Notes under the pieces: model-generated
What the model was told of the DNA's origin: nothing
The model's input: only the letters and a program-made list of their open reading frames with translations
The model's database searches: none
From: an uncultured Bacteroidales bacterium
Lineage (GTDB): Bacteria > Bacteroidota > Bacteroidia > Bacteroidales > Paludibacteraceae
Assembly: GCA_900542355.1 (NCBI GenBank)
Contig: UQNE01000001.1
Location: 186,001 to 250,000 of the forward strand
Direction of reading: 5' to 3'
DNA: 64,000 nucleotides
Made by a program: the position numbers and the translations under genes
Shown: positions 1 through 9,971 of the stretch, in pieces
Position numbering within the stretch: the stretch's first letter is position 1
Layout of the letters: every line of letters begins with the position of its first letter

Positions 1-2
1 GT

Positions 3-134
3 TGTGTCTTTAAGCCAACCCCTAGTATCGCTCAGACTGTCCCCGGCCGCCACGATGCCTGCGTAGCCACGCGTGCCGTCCCCGTTGTCGAGGCCATGAC
101 CGCCCTCGCCCTCGCTGACCTCCTTCTCCCCTGA
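3..134 (+). CDS. aroC: chorismate synthase, C-terminal end (partial)
   Basis: The first 43 codons of the window, read in frame 3, give the C-terminal end of chorismate synthase. This shikimate-pathway enzyme converts 5-enolpyruvylshikimate-3-phosphate to chorismate using reduced FMN. The tail FKPTPSIAQTVPGRHDAC, followed by RAVPVVEAMTALALAD, matches the conserved end of the family, where GRHD-C and RAVP-VEAM are typical. The TGA stop is at 132-134. The start and at least 300 residues lie upstream of the window. The gene runs on the + strand toward a long non-coding stretch. Another identity is unlikely given the motif order, although only the tail is visible. Confidence 0.88.
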   Translation, partial: CVFKPTPSIAQTVPGRHDACVATRAVPVVEAMTALALADLLLP

Positions 135-387
135 TTATTCCGCTCCTATTTTCCTTCATTCTTTCCTTCTCCTCTCCTTTTTCCCCTTTCTCCTACACTT
201 TTGCAATGACAGCCCTCGTTGCCGTGTCGTTGCGCACAAACTGTTTGTATGGCTTGCACGGAGCCCCCCCTCTCGTTCCTGTCTATATCTTTTTCTTCTT
301 CCTATTCGTATCTTATTTTGTCTTATTTTTATCTTTTCGTTCTATGATTTGCGCCCTGTTTTGCTACTGTATGCCCACCAATCGTAC

Positions 388-475
388 TATGTAATTAGTA
401 TGTGATTAGTATGTGATTAGTATGTTATTAAGCGAACCCGATAATACCCTAACAATACCCTCGTAATACTCATAA
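388..475 (+). repeat. 8 x 11-bp degenerate tandem array, copy A
   Basis: Eight consecutive 11-bp units fill exactly 88 bp: four of the type TATGTGATTAG (388-431), a central unit GCGAACCCGAT (432-442), then three of the type AATACCCTAAC (443-475). The reverse complement of 50415-50502 has the same eight units in the same order, with 78 of 88 positions identical by eye. Outside the units only about five bases (CGTAC) are shared, so the array itself is the conserved object. Confidence 0.9.
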
Positions 476-716
476 TAGTATTAAAAAATGTTGCAGATTT
501 TCCATCTGCTTTCTTCCCGCATTGTCTTGATGGCCAATTAATCGATAACGGAGGATATTCTCGGCTATGTTTTAACGAACTGCATGGTTGTTTAGGAGAC
601 CTCGTACAACACAAACACTAATTTAGTTTTTGGAAATTAACAGCCCCTGTAGTAAATATTTTTGTACAATTCTTAAACACATTATTGAATGTTTTGTGGA
701 AAAATGTGTTTTAGAA

Positions 717-748
717 TTTGTATAATTAAAAAAAAAATCGTACTTTTG
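717..748 (+). promoter_or_regulatory. Bacteroidetes-type promoter
   Basis: A -33 TTTG (717-720), a 20-bp spacer and a -7 TACTTTTG (741-748) fit the Bacteroidetes sigma-ABfr consensus TTTG/TAnnTTTG. Transcription would begin near 755 and run into the flippase-like gene, leaving a leader of about 145 nt that contains a 7-bp repeat array. Confidence 0.75.
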
Positions 749-860
749 CGCGTGTTTGGACAAAGTCCATTATTTTCCGAAGTTACAAGGGGACGAAATG
801 GTGATAATCAGTTGATTTACAGACAGATTAGTAAGGGGATTGCTATTGATAAGAAGGAAG

Positions 861-965
861 GAGCAAAGACAATAGAGCAAAGAGCAAAGAATAAAGACAA
901 TGGATAAAGGAGCAAAGAGCAAAGATGAAGGAACAAGGAATAAGGACGAAGGAGAAGTGAAGAAA
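861..965 (+). repeat. 15 x 7-bp degenerate array crossing a start codon
   Basis: Fifteen consecutive 7-bp units with the pattern GANNAAA or GANNAAG (GAGCAAA, GACAATA, GAATAAA, GACGAAG and so on) run without a phase break. The annotated ATG (900) lies inside the array. Translation through it gives 7-residue repeats (KGAKSKD, EGTRNKD, EGEVKKE). Confidence 0.85.
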
Positions 966-1895
966 GAAAGATACATATGGTTGGGAGAGGTAGTGCTGAC
1001 GCTGTGCGCATACGGCTACTTGGTGTATCGATTGGTATGCTTCGAGGGGTACGCAGCGTGGGGAGAGCAGTTGGCATCGGCAGGGATAGGGCAGTATGTT
1101 TGTTTAGCGGTATGTGTGGCGTTGTTCCCGCTGAATATCTTTTTAGAGGCTTGCAAATGGCGATACCTAATGCGCAAGATCGAGCCGATGACGCTACGAG
1201 GGTCGCAACGGCAAGTGTACTACGGCACAGTGGGTGCGTTTGTAACTCCCTATCGAGCAGGCGATTACCCGGCGCGAGTGATGATGATGCGAGATAAGAG
1301 CCGTTGGGCGAGTGCGATAGGGATGGCGTTGGTGGGGAGCGTGGCACTCACGATGGTGATTGTATTGGCGGGACTGCCAGCAGCATGGAGCATCTTCTCA
1401 AACGGCGATTGGGGCGAGCAATGGACAGTATGGGTAGCCATAAGCATCAGTCTTGCTATTGGGGCAGCACTGCCATGGTGCATGCAGCGGCTATCCAAAA
1501 GAGATTGGAAAAACGAAAAGATACGAGTGCTTGCCGATGAGTTGGGGGAGATGGGCTATGGAGCCTTTATGCGCACTATGGGTTGGTCGGCACTACGCTA
1601 TGTGTGTTTCGGCGTGCAGTTGTATCTGTCATTGCGTTTCTGCGGGGCAGAGTTGCCACCGGCAGAGGCGATAAAAGCAATAGCGTTGTACTACCTGCTG
1701 GTAACTATCACACCCAATATCCCCGCAGCAGACTTGGGCATATGCGGCAGTTGGGCAGTGTGGGTGTTCGGACAATGGGGAGTGAGTGCTCCCGCTTGCG
1801 CGATGTGCGCCGGGGTGATGTGGGTGTGCAACACGGTGCTTCCGATGATAGTCGGCTCCCTTGAACGGCATTGCGTAGGAAAAGAAAACATATAA
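900..1895 (+). CDS. flippase-like membrane protein (lysylphosphatidylglycerol synthase TM-region family)
   Basis: This 331-residue integral membrane protein has about seven to eight hydrophobic segments, beginning near residue 25 (YIWLGEVVLTLCAYGYLVY). It has the family's pattern of a conserved arginine-rich loop after TM2-3 (EACKWRYLMRKIEP), then GTVGAFVTPYRAGDYPARVMM, and PNIPAADLGICGSWAVWVFG near the C terminus. This fits the LPG synthase TM-region/flippase-like group (UPF0104), which is often linked to lipid or glycolipid translocation; the substrate here is unknown. The first 22 residues are highly charged and encoded by the 7-bp array, so they may not be native. A GTG at 957-959, preceded by GGAGAA, would start the protein just before the first hydrophobic segment and is a plausible real start. 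The gene stands alone behind a good promoter at 717-748. Confidence 0.75.
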   Translation: MDKGAKSKDEGTRNKDEGEVKKERYIWLGEVVLTLCAYGYLVYRLVCFEGYAAWGEQLASAGIGQYVCLAVCVALFPLNIFLEACKWRYLMRKIEPMTLRGSQRQVYYGTVGAFVTPYRAGDYPARVMMMRDKSRWASAIGMALVGSVALTMVIVLAGLPAAWSIFSNGDWGEQWTVWVAISISLAIGAALPWCMQRLSKRDWKNEKIRVLADELGEMGYGAFMRTMGWSALRYVCFGVQLYLSLRFCGAELPPAEAIKAIALYYLLVTITPNIPAADLGICGSWAVWVFGQWGVSAPACAMCAGVMWVCNTVLPMIVGSLERHCVGKENI

Positions 1896-1919
1896 TTATC
1901 ATATAATTAAACATATTCT
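1887..1919 (+). repeat. 3 x 11-bp AT-rich array at the gene end
   Basis: The units ACATATAATTA, TCATATAATTA and AACATATTCTT run across the stop codon of the flippase-like gene. The stretch AATTATCATATAATTA (1894-1909), followed by AACAT, recurs with one change after the next gene (9699-9719). It contains a 6-bp inverted repeat, AATTAT-CAT-ATAATT. Confidence 0.7.
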
Positions 1920-2283
1920 TTCGCTGCACTTTTATTGAGGAATCCATTAAACAGCGTCAAAAGGATATAAACTATACGAAATTTATCAAATCACTACAAA
2001 ACAAATTTTATTAAATCACTACAAAAAAATGAACTATATGGCACATTTTTTGCGGGGGGGGTAATTTGCTAAGAGGAGAACAGAGAATAGGAAAAGATTC
2101 TCTATTACTCCCAAGAATAGGCTTGCGGAATGAAGGCGAGCAGAGATTGACAGTTGAGATTTTTGAGAGGTACAAATCAACAGGAGCCGGCGGGCTTCTC
2201 CTTAGACAGCGGGAACGACGGTTCTCGAAAGCAGACACAAACCTATATTTTAACATTAAACCAAAACAGTATTAGTCAGAAGT
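1920..2283. other. non-coding leader of the giant T9SS gene
   Basis: No gene is seen. Two 24-bp near-copies containing AAATCACTACAAA lie head to tail (1979-2002 and 2003-2026). A run of eight G (2054-2061) follows a T-run. No TAnnTTTG promoter element was found, so the promoter of the giant gene is unresolved. Short small-ORF candidates here have no support. Confidence 0.55.
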
Positions 2284-5200
2284 ATGTCTGAATGGGAACT
2301 TAGCATGGTGGGATTACAACGAGATACAACCCACAATAGATTAGGCAATTATGGAAATTTGATTCACAGTAAGGCGGATGCGCACTATGCATCCGTTTCA
2401 GCAAACACACCTGTAGGAGCGGCATCAGATTGTTTCAGCGGCATCATTACTCCGGCAGCGATGAGCGGCGTACAGACGGCAGACGAGTATCTGCAAAGCG
2501 TCAGTTTGTCGTTTGGGGTAGAGAACAACACTTTTGCCACTTACAGAAGCCGAGAAGATGAAGACGACCCGCCTATCGGTCAGTTGGACCCAATAGGCGA
2601 TGCGGTAGTACCGCTGATGGTGTGCGCCACACTGTATGGTATTGTTTTACTAAAGAGAAGATATTCAAGCAACTTATTATCAAAGATTCGCAGCGTTATG
2701 CAAAGCAGCAAGCGATATGTGCGTAGAGTATTGATGCTCTGCGTGTTGTGTATGTGTTTTACAGGTCGTACCGAGGCGGTATTCTCAGCAATAGGCGACA
2801 CGGTATCGATTATCTATCCCCGCATACAAGAGACCACGGTAAAGAAACAGATTTCGAGGGATGCCTATCGGTGGGAAACCGAAGGAAAGGAAGGAACCTA
2901 CAGCGTAGAAGTCGATTGGTGGAATAACACCTATTGGTACACGACGGTGTCTTATGATACCGTATATGTGGTGTTGGGCGTAAGCAGTACTGCTACCGGC
3001 GGCACAAAGGTAGAGGGTAAGACTATGCCGAGCAGCAAGAACGACCTGTGGGTGATTCATAAGGCAGCAGATGCGGGGGCAACAGCCTTGCGGTATCAGA
3101 ATGTAGGAACGGGGAAGTGGCTGAACCTAAAGATGAATGCCACGGGCGATTTCACACTATCGCTGGTAGATAACGAGAGTAATGCACAAGCCTTCGACCA
3201 CGAGGAGGCAGCCGATTCGTGGAACTATAAACGAGAAGGGCGTGCCAAATACTACCCTACCATAAACTACAACGGCGAGAAACTCTACATATATATAAAA
3301 GGTGTAGAAAAAACCGACCAAACGACATCGCGCACTGAAGGTAGAATACAATATAAAACCATTACGACCACAACAACCTCTTACGCCTACGCAACGGATA
3401 GGGTGCGTTCGTCGGCTATGGAGTGCAACAAATGGACGAACCGTGAAGTGCGCGGATTGGTAGTGAAGGCAGTGCCGACACAGTTGAACTTCCCCTACGC
3501 GAAAGACGACCGCGAGGCGCAACAGCAGATTGCCGATGTACGGTACGAATTCACGCTGTCGGACTCGACCTATCTATACAATGTACCCGGGGTGCGCAAT
3601 GGATACGGAGCACAAAAAATGGAGATGAAGGTGAGCGTCATCACCGACATAGATGTGTTGCTAAATCAGTATGGGTTGCAGACCTCATTCTACTGGTGGA
3701 GCAACGGCGGACAGAAAGGGAATGTATCCACGCTGAAAGCCAAGAATATCGACAACAGCCAAAGCACTTCTACCCAATATGCAGAGAGTGAACGGACAAT
3801 GCTACAGATAGCAGACAATGCCGTGCGGGCGGACGACGGACATGGCATGACTATGCGGGTAACGCCCAAAGGTCGCAGCCCATTCAACATCAAAGACGAC
3901 AAAGGCAACAAAGCGGACTATACGGACATATTGGTTTGCGATGCCAAATTGACAGATGGCACGACCAACTCAGTGGCAGAAACGAATGTGGTGAGGAGTG
4001 CATACCACTATGTAGATGTAGATGCGCTGACGCTGCGTATCAGTCCGGCTAACTATGTATTTGACGGCAATGCAGGCTGTCAGGACTTTGATGTAGCGAT
4101 TACGCACAGACAGGGACACGAGATACACACTGCCGAAGAAACTAGCCAAGAGAGCCAAGTAACGGAAACCGAGAAGAAAATAGCGGAGATGGATGAAGCA
4201 TCGTTCTCGTTGCTAAAAACCGACCTCTCGGGGGAAAGTACTTGGGGAAAAATCACAACCATAGACAAGCAAAACAACAAACTGACTATCTGCGTAGAGC
4301 AGAATAACACCTCGACTAACCTGGAGGCGTTGCTGAGCAGTTATGCCAAATTGGGCAATGCGGAAGGCACTCGGCAGAACACCATCCGCCAACGCGGTTA
4401 CAACTCGCAAGGCGATGTAGAGTTTGTGCCGTATAGAGGCGTGGGCAATACAGATTTGGTAGATGGCAGACAGGCGGTACACCAATTAGAGAAAACGATT
4501 TACTATACTGCCGATGAGATAGTGGCTCTATGGCTGAGCGAAACCAACTTCCAAGGGTATATGCGCTGGTACGACTACAACTCGGGCAAAGACCCACGCT
4601 ATGATGCCGACGGAAACGACTATGAGTATTTTTGGTATCAGAAGCCGTATATTGTGCGAAACAACGCAAAGACGATATTCAAGAGCATCAACATAGACGG
4701 CAAGACCTCTCATGGTGTGTACATGACCTACGCTGACGGACTGAGTGCAGCCGGCGATAACAAGAAAGCCGCACAATTTATTCCGTTTATTCGCGGTTGG
4801 CAAATGCCTCAAAGCCGTGATATTGCGTGCGATGTAAGTGCATACACCGACTACATTGATGACCAAACAGGGACTAAGACGGGTAAGAAGCAAGTACAAG
4901 AACCGACGCTCTCGTATCGGCAAATCTTCCATTTGCGTCCTGCCACGGAGATAGCCGACTCGCTGCAGAAATGTATCGATGGTAAGTACTACGAGGAGCA
5001 TACCTACTATGCGCCTACCAATGCATCGGTATTCTTGGAAACGCGTTTTGTACACGAGAACGCGCTGAAGCACGAGTCGGAGAAGTGCTATTTCTACTAC
5101 GACAGGAGCGGCAAGTTGGCTCAGTTGGGCAAAGATGCTCACGGGCAATGGTACAAGAATAGCAATACATTGGAAATCAATAATAAAGGTGTTTGGGATC

Positions 5201-8200
5201 GGTATGCCACCTACGGCGGGCAGAACTTGGACTACCTAAAAGTAACTTCCACCACCGAGCAGACTGTTACCTACGAACTGCGTATCCCTGCCAATGCGAA
5301 CAACACAAATCAAGAGATTTGTGTTGCTAAGTTCACTATCCACTACCTCGACCCGCAGAAACACGGTCCGACGCCCAATACGCTGATAACGGATGAGGAA
5401 ATCAACGAGAAGTACATCCTGCTCTCGAAGCAAGACTTTAACTTTGGTCAGAAGCCCGGCACCACCAATATCACCTACTACGACGGGCACTTGCCATGGG
5501 AAGAGAGTTCGTACGGCTATATGTATCCGAACTGGGCGGCAAAGAACATGGGGCGGCAGTCGAACACCAAGGAATTTGCCTACTATGGCGAGTATTCGAT
5601 AGTGAACTGTGTGGACAAAGACTGGGCGAAAGGTGAGCAGCACGGCGGTGCAGCCAACGGCTACTGCCTATATGTGGACGGTACGATGCAGCCCGGACTG
5701 GTAGCCAGCATATCGACCAATGTACGGATATGCTCGGGTCAGCAGTTGTACTGCTACGCATGGGTAAACAACTCGGCGCCTACCAAATACATAGAGAGTG
5801 CATCGCCTATCTTCCGATTTAATGTGCAAGGACGCAATGCGGGCGATGCAGAGTGGACAGATGTAGGTACTTTCTTCGCCGGAGAAATCGGGCGCGGCAA
5901 GGGTTGGCAGCAGGTTTGCTTCCCGGTATTGAGTGCGCACGACTACGATGAATCGCGTGTATCCATCTACAACTTCGCCACGACGAACTCGGGTAACGAT
6001 TTCTTGATAGATGATATTTGCCTGTATGCGTCGAAGTTGCCGCTGAGTGCTTATCAGGCAATTACGACCTGTGCGGAGGACAGCCTGGAAGCACCGATTG
6101 CGCGTATCGACTACAGCCGACTGACGGGCGAATGGGATTGCAAAAATATCTATTATCACTTCTACAACCGCACCGACGGCACGGCAGTAAAGACCACCTA
6201 CTACTATCCCGATGGCACCAAGACGACAGACAAGAACGAGGCTTACGGCTTTATCCGCATCCCCGAGAGCGATTATGACCCGCTCAAGAGCAGCAGCGAG
6301 ACCTACCGAACAGGCCGCTGCTTAGGGAACGACGAGAGCAAGATGGTGTATCTGTCGGCATCGGAGTTTATCGACTCGCTGGTAAGCCTGCTCAACCGCG
6401 ACCACCTAAAAGAAATCACGAGAAAAGGGTATGTAAAGACCAACGAGGATAACCACGAGCGGTATGTACTCTACATCGGGCACATACTGAGCAAGGAGGT
6501 GCTGAGCGCAGAGAAATCGTACGAACTGAGAATGGCGGCATCGGTGAAAGAATTAGACGACTCCGAATGCGCTATGCGCACGGAGTTGCCCATCAACAAC
6601 CGCACCTCGTACACTTTCAACGGAAAGACCTACCCGACTACAAGCGAGTGCCCCAACGGGTTGTACCCCGTAGAAGTGGTGGTAAAGAACCAAATGAAGA
6701 TAGGCGATGATGTGAAGCCATTGGAGGCAATAGCGAAAGCCGATTGGCTGATAGGCGAGGCTTTTGACGATGTCTTCTACGGCAAAACGCCCGATGCACA
6801 AAGCAAGGCAAAGGCAGATAAGGCATTTGAGCAGGAATACGGCTATGACCGCGGTGTGGTACGCGATGCTATCATGGATATGCGACGCCCCGACACCAAG
6901 AACTACACCGCCACCTCGGCAGAGCAGTTGGTGCGAAACGAGTTTAGCGACAAGACGCACTACGACTTGATTGTAGATTTGTGCAACCGCGGCTATTTGT
7001 CGCTATACAAAGGCAGTGAGAAATTTTATATGGAGGGGGGCGACACCATCCGTATGTGGATCTACCCGATACAAGGTACTGCCAAGGCCAAGTACAACGG
7101 AACAGAGTACACCCTGTCGGACTGCGATGAACCTTCGTATATCCGTGTATCGACCTTGACAAGCGAGTATGCGGTGAACCTAAGTCCCGTAAAACGCGAG
7201 GACATGACCGACCTGGAAAATGGGGAAGTGCCTCGTGTGCGTGTATCGGCAAGCGAGGTAAATAGGTCGTTCCAGATACCGGTAAGCGACATCACGAACA
7301 ATGTCATCTTCGGTTGGGACAGTTGCCATCTCTACTCGACGACCGACCCCGAGATGCAGGCTCTGCTCGATCAGCGTCTGTCGGCAGACCGATTCAGCGT
7401 GCGATACAGCCAAGATAAACTGTTCCAAGATGTACAATCAGACCACGAGAATGGCTACTACACCTCGGGCTCGCACATTATCTTTACGGCTATCGACCAA
7501 GCGCATGTAGATGCGCTGAAGAAGCGGCACGACATTGTCAATCAGGAGAAAGACCTCGCCGACAACAAAAAGACCTACCCGCACGATGCACAGTGGGGGT
7601 ATGGGCAGCCGGGTTTCCAAGCGGCAAACACCCACACCTTGCGCGCCGGGTATGAGTACACTATGGAGACGACGCTCTTTACCAAGAACTACGAGAGCGT
7701 AAGCGGCGATTGCCCGATAGGAAAAGTATATTTCACGATTGTGGTAGTGCCCGACACGATGATTTGGAGCCCGAGTGTAAGCAACGAATGGGGCGACGAC
7801 CGCAACTGGCACGCCGTAATCAACGGACAGGAGCAGAGTTTCGGCTATGTACCGATGCCACAGACGATGGTGATCCTACCTACACTGAGCAACAAGGGTG
7901 AATACCCCTATCTGCGCGACACAGTGCGCTACCCGATGGATGCAGAGTTTACGCCAAATAGTTGCAAGAAAATCCGCTTCCGCCACACGGCTACGCTGCT
8001 CAACCAGCACTTGCTGCACTACGAAGAGGCTTATGTAGATATGCACATCAAGGAGCAGGGCAGTTGGTACTCGGTATCGGCACCGCTACAGGATATGTAC
8101 TCGGGCGACTTCTTTGTACCGCACACAGGGGCGTTTGATGATGCCACGGCAAGCAACAAAGAGTCGAGCGAGGACTTTACGGTGAACGGTTTTGCGGGGG

Positions 8201-9675
8201 CGCGATACACCGATGCGGCTTATGCTTTCTGGGCATCGTACTACAACAGGGAGGTTGCGACACTGCACCAAGGCGGCAGCACCTCGATGAACACCTACAC
8301 AACCAACACGCTGTCGTTCAGCAAATCGAATAGTATGACGGAGCGCATACTCCCCGGACAGGGATTCCAAGTGAAGGGTTACGGACCGGACAACGCAGGC
8401 GATCAAGAGATAGAGATACGATTCCCGAAGAGCGATATGCAGTATCAGTGGTACGACTCGCTGGGCAACGCCACGGGGCAGTTTGCCGCTATCCCGAGCC
8501 GCGCCAACGGGCATAAATTCGCCTTCGACGCCGACCAAAACGGGGTAATGGAGGTGGAACTGACCAACCAAACGCCGAGCGAGTACTACCTATTCGGCAA
8601 CCCGACGATGGCTTACCTGAACATGGAGAGTTTCTGCGAGGACAACAGCAATGTGGTAGAGATGCAATACCAGTATATGGACGGTTCATCGTGGGTAACT
8701 CGCACGCCCGGCACCGCCACACAATACTCCGACCGTTTCATCGCGCCGATGCAATCGGTATTGCTTCGTGCGAAAGGCGGCAAGGGCAAGACGCTGAAGG
8801 TGAAAGTAAAATCGACGCAACTGGCTACCTATCTGCTCGAAGGGGATAACACCGGTTCGGACGAGCCGAATGATGATTTGGAGGTGCGCTACGCTCCACG
8901 ACGCGCGAAAGGCCACTACCTGCGCAACTCGGTAATGCAGATAACCGCCTACACGCCACGGCGTGCGCAAGACGGCAACACGCCTTATGCGCGTGCGTTT
9001 GCGACGGTAGCGATGCTGGAGTTTGCCAACAACGGCTATGAGCGGGGAGAGGATGTACAGTTCTTCTCATCGGGCGTAGAAGCAGGGGACATCGCCTCGT
9101 CGGTAGCGACATCACCGCTGAACATCTACACGATAGCGGGCGATGAGGCACTGATGGCTGATGTACGAAAAGAGATAGGAGTAGTGCCTATCGGAGTGCT
9201 TGCCAACAAGAATGTGCGCAAGAAATTTACACAGTTGTCGTTGGTATTCAACCTATCGGAGACATGGGACGAGGAATGCTACCTATACGACTCGCAAACG
9301 GGTGAGAAACAGCGCATTAAGAACGGCACGACCATCACGATAGACATGCCGAAAGACCACGAACTGCGCTACTACATACAGGGTTCGTATAAGGAGGATC
9401 CGAGCGTGCCGTCGGACAACCGAACACCCGCAAGCGATAAGCAGCAAGACGGGGCGATAAGTGCGTTCTCCAATGCACACAACCGCATCTGCGTAGTGGC
9501 CAACAGCGACATCGAAATAATCAGGATATACGATGTAGTCGGGCGACTGATGGGCGAGTACCGCCCGGGCGTAAAGACCGCACTCTACACGGCAAAAGCC
9601 GCAGAAGGTCTGGCGATAGTAGAGGTAGTGCTGCAAGACGGCACGAAGGCACAGCGGAAAGTGTTGGTGAAATAA
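2284..9675 (+). CDS. giant type IX-secreted surface protein (2463 aa)
   Basis: The gene encodes a very large extracellular protein. The last 75 residues form a canonical type A T9SS sorting domain (IRIYDVVGRLMGEYRPG, then AEGLAIVEVVLQDG and KVLVK at the very end), so the protein should pass the outer membrane through the GldKLMN/PorP machine encoded at 17-23 kb. The body is rich in Tyr, Thr and Asn. A carbohydrate-binding-like jelly-roll segment ends with FLIDDICLYAS (about residue 1250). A segment WSPSVSNEWGDDRNWHA (about 1830) is typical of large Bacteroidetes surface proteins. No enzyme motif was recognised, so an adhesin or structural role is only a guess. The N terminus is odd: residues 1-138 contain an acidic stretch, then PIGDAVVPLMVCATLYGIV and KRR. 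A second, signal-peptide-like start follows at residue 139 (ATG 2698-2700: MQSSKRYVRRVLMLCVLCMC). The true start of the exported protein may be 2698. Confidence 0.82.
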   Translation: MSEWELSMVGLQRDTTHNRLGNYGNLIHSKADAHYASVSANTPVGAASDCFSGIITPAAMSGVQTADEYLQSVSLSFGVENNTFATYRSREDEDDPPIGQLDPIGDAVVPLMVCATLYGIVLLKRRYSSNLLSKIRSVMQSSKRYVRRVLMLCVLCMCFTGRTEAVFSAIGDTVSIIYPRIQETTVKKQISRDAYRWETEGKEGTYSVEVDWWNNTYWYTTVSYDTVYVVLGVSSTATGGTKVEGKTMPSSKNDLWVIHKAADAGATALRYQNVGTGKWLNLKMNATGDFTLSLVDNESNAQAFDHEEAADSWNYKREGRAKYYPTINYNGEKLYIYIKGVEKTDQTTSRTEGRIQYKTITTTTTSYAYATDRVRSSAMECNKWTNREVRGLVVKAVPTQLNFPYAKDDREAQQQIADVRYEFTLSDSTYLYNVPGVRNGYGAQKMEMKVSVITDIDVLLNQYGLQTSFYWWSNGGQKGNVSTLKAKNIDNSQSTSTQYAESERTMLQIADNAVRADDGHGMTMRVTPKGRSPFNIKDDKGNKADYTDILVCDAKLTDGTTNSVAETNVVRSAYHYVDVDALTLRISPANYVFDGNAGCQDFDVAITHRQGHEIHTAEETSQESQVTETEKKIAEMDEASFSLLKTDLSGESTWGKITTIDKQNNKLTICVEQNNTSTNLEALLSSYAKLGNAEGTRQNTIRQRGYNSQGDVEFVPYRGVGNTDLVDGRQAVHQLEKTIYYTADEIVALWLSETNFQGYMRWYDYNSGKDPRYDADGNDYEYFWYQKPYIVRNNAKTIFKSINIDGKTSHGVYMTYADGLSAAGDNKKAAQFIPFIRGWQMPQSRDIACDVSAYTDYIDDQTGTKTGKKQVQEPTLSYRQIFHLRPATEIADSLQKCIDGKYYEEHTYYAPTNASVFLETRFVHENALKHESEKCYFYYDRSGKLAQLGKDAHGQWYKNSNTLEINNKGVWDRYATYGGQNLDYLKVTSTTEQTVTYELRIPANANNTNQEICVAKFTIHYLDPQKHGPTPNTLITDEEINEKYILLSKQDFNFGQKPGTTNITYYDGHLPWEESSYGYMYPNWAAKNMGRQSNTKEFAYYGEYSIVNCVDKDWAKGEQHGGAANGYCLYVDGTMQPGLVASISTNVRICSGQQLYCYAWVNNSAPTKYIESASPIFRFNVQGRNAGDAEWTDVGTFFAGEIGRGKGWQQVCFPVLSAHDYDESRVSIYNFATTNSGNDFLIDDICLYASKLPLSAYQAITTCAEDSLEAPIARIDYSRLTGEWDCKNIYYHFYNRTDGTAVKTTYYYPDGTKTTDKNEAYGFIRIPESDYDPLKSSSETYRTGRCLGNDESKMVYLSASEFIDSLVSLLNRDHLKEITRKGYVKTNEDNHERYVLYIGHILSKEVLSAEKSYELRMAASVKELDDSECAMRTELPINNRTSYTFNGKTYPTTSECPNGLYPVEVVVKNQMKIGDDVKPLEAIAKADWLIGEAFDDVFYGKTPDAQSKAKADKAFEQEYGYDRGVVRDAIMDMRRPDTKNYTATSAEQLVRNEFSDKTHYDLIVDLCNRGYLSLYKGSEKFYMEGGDTIRMWIYPIQGTAKAKYNGTEYTLSDCDEPSYIRVSTLTSEYAVNLSPVKREDMTDLENGEVPRVRVSASEVNRSFQIPVSDITNNVIFGWDSCHLYSTTDPEMQALLDQRLSADRFSVRYSQDKLFQDVQSDHENGYYTSGSHIIFTAIDQAHVDALKKRHDIVNQEKDLADNKKTYPHDAQWGYGQPGFQAANTHTLRAGYEYTMETTLFTKNYESVSGDCPIGKVYFTIVVVPDTMIWSPSVSNEWGDDRNWHAVINGQEQSFGYVPMPQTMVILPTLSNKGEYPYLRDTVRYPMDAEFTPNSCKKIRFRHTATLLNQHLLHYEEAYVDMHIKEQGSWYSVSAPLQDMYSGDFFVPHTGAFDDATASNKESSEDFTVNGFAGARYTDAAYAFWASYYNREVATLHQGGSTSMNTYTTNTLSFSKSNSMTERILPGQGFQVKGYGPDNAGDQEIEIRFPKSDMQYQWYDSLGNATGQFAAIPSRANGHKFAFDADQNGVMEVELTNQTPSEYYLFGNPTMAYLNMESFCEDNSNVVEMQYQYMDGSSWVTRTPGTATQYSDRFIAPMQSVLLRAKGGKGKTLKVKVKSTQLATYLLEGDNTGSDEPNDDLEVRYAPRRAKGHYLRNSVMQITAYTPRRAQDGNTPYARAFATVAMLEFANNGYERGEDVQFFSSGVEAGDIASSVATSPLNIYTIAGDEALMADVRKEIGVVPIGVLANKNVRKKFTQLSLVFNLSETWDEECYLYDSQTGEKQRIKNGTTITIDMPKDHELRYYIQGSYKEDPSVPSDNRTPASDKQQDGAISAFSNAHNRICVVANSDIEIIRIYDVVGRLMGEYRPGVKTALYTAKAAEGLAIVEVVLQDGTKAQRKVLVK

Positions 9676-9690
9676 TGGGGGCAACCAAAA

Positions 9691-9723
9691 GAAACATTAA
9701 TTATCATATAATTAGACATTAAT
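9691..9723 (+). repeat. 3 x 11-bp AT-rich array at the gene end
   Basis: Units of the type ACATTAATTAT, CATATAATTAG and ACATTAATTTC follow the giant gene's stop codon by about 18 bp. The central AATTATCATATAATTAGACAT (9699-9719) matches 1894-1914 in 20 of 21 positions. Part of it (TAATTAGACATTAATT) recurs reversed at 59114-59130. Confidence 0.7.
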
Positions 9724-9971
9724 TTCTGCGGGTGCACCGCGTGAAGGCTTCAATACAAGACTACAAAGAAACGCAATGGATGTAGTGCGGGGGCTGTTCG
9801 ATGAAGGTCGGACAGCCTCGCTTGTTTTGGGGTGTTGCTTTGTCTTTGTGCTACGGACTTGCTCTTGCGTGTGGATACTCCTGCGTGGGATTGCTCTTGT
9901 GTAGGGGCTTGCATTGAGCAAAGTGCGGGAAGCAAAATGTCAGGCGATGTAAGGCGAGAGGGAGCAAAATG

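Larger units (their letters stand above)
135..899. other. 765-bp non-coding stretch between aroC and the flippase-like gene
   Basis: No convincing gene is seen here; the small ORFs have no family features. The stretch holds a pyrimidine tract (about 145-196, whose reverse complement looks like a worn 7-bp GGAGAAA-type array), the 8 x 11-bp array (388-475), a promoter (717-748) and the start of a 7-bp array (861-965). A fragment around 528-553 (ATGGCCAATTAA, then AACGGAG) resembles non-coding sequence near 59006-59033. Confidence 0.6.

Noticed and set aside
206..394. 62-residue ORF on the + strand after aroC
   Set aside because: Hydrophobic low-complexity sequence in a T-rich region, no promoter at the right place and no family features.
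388..475. CRISPR-like array
   Set aside because: Repeats are 11 bp without spacers, and no cas gene is present.
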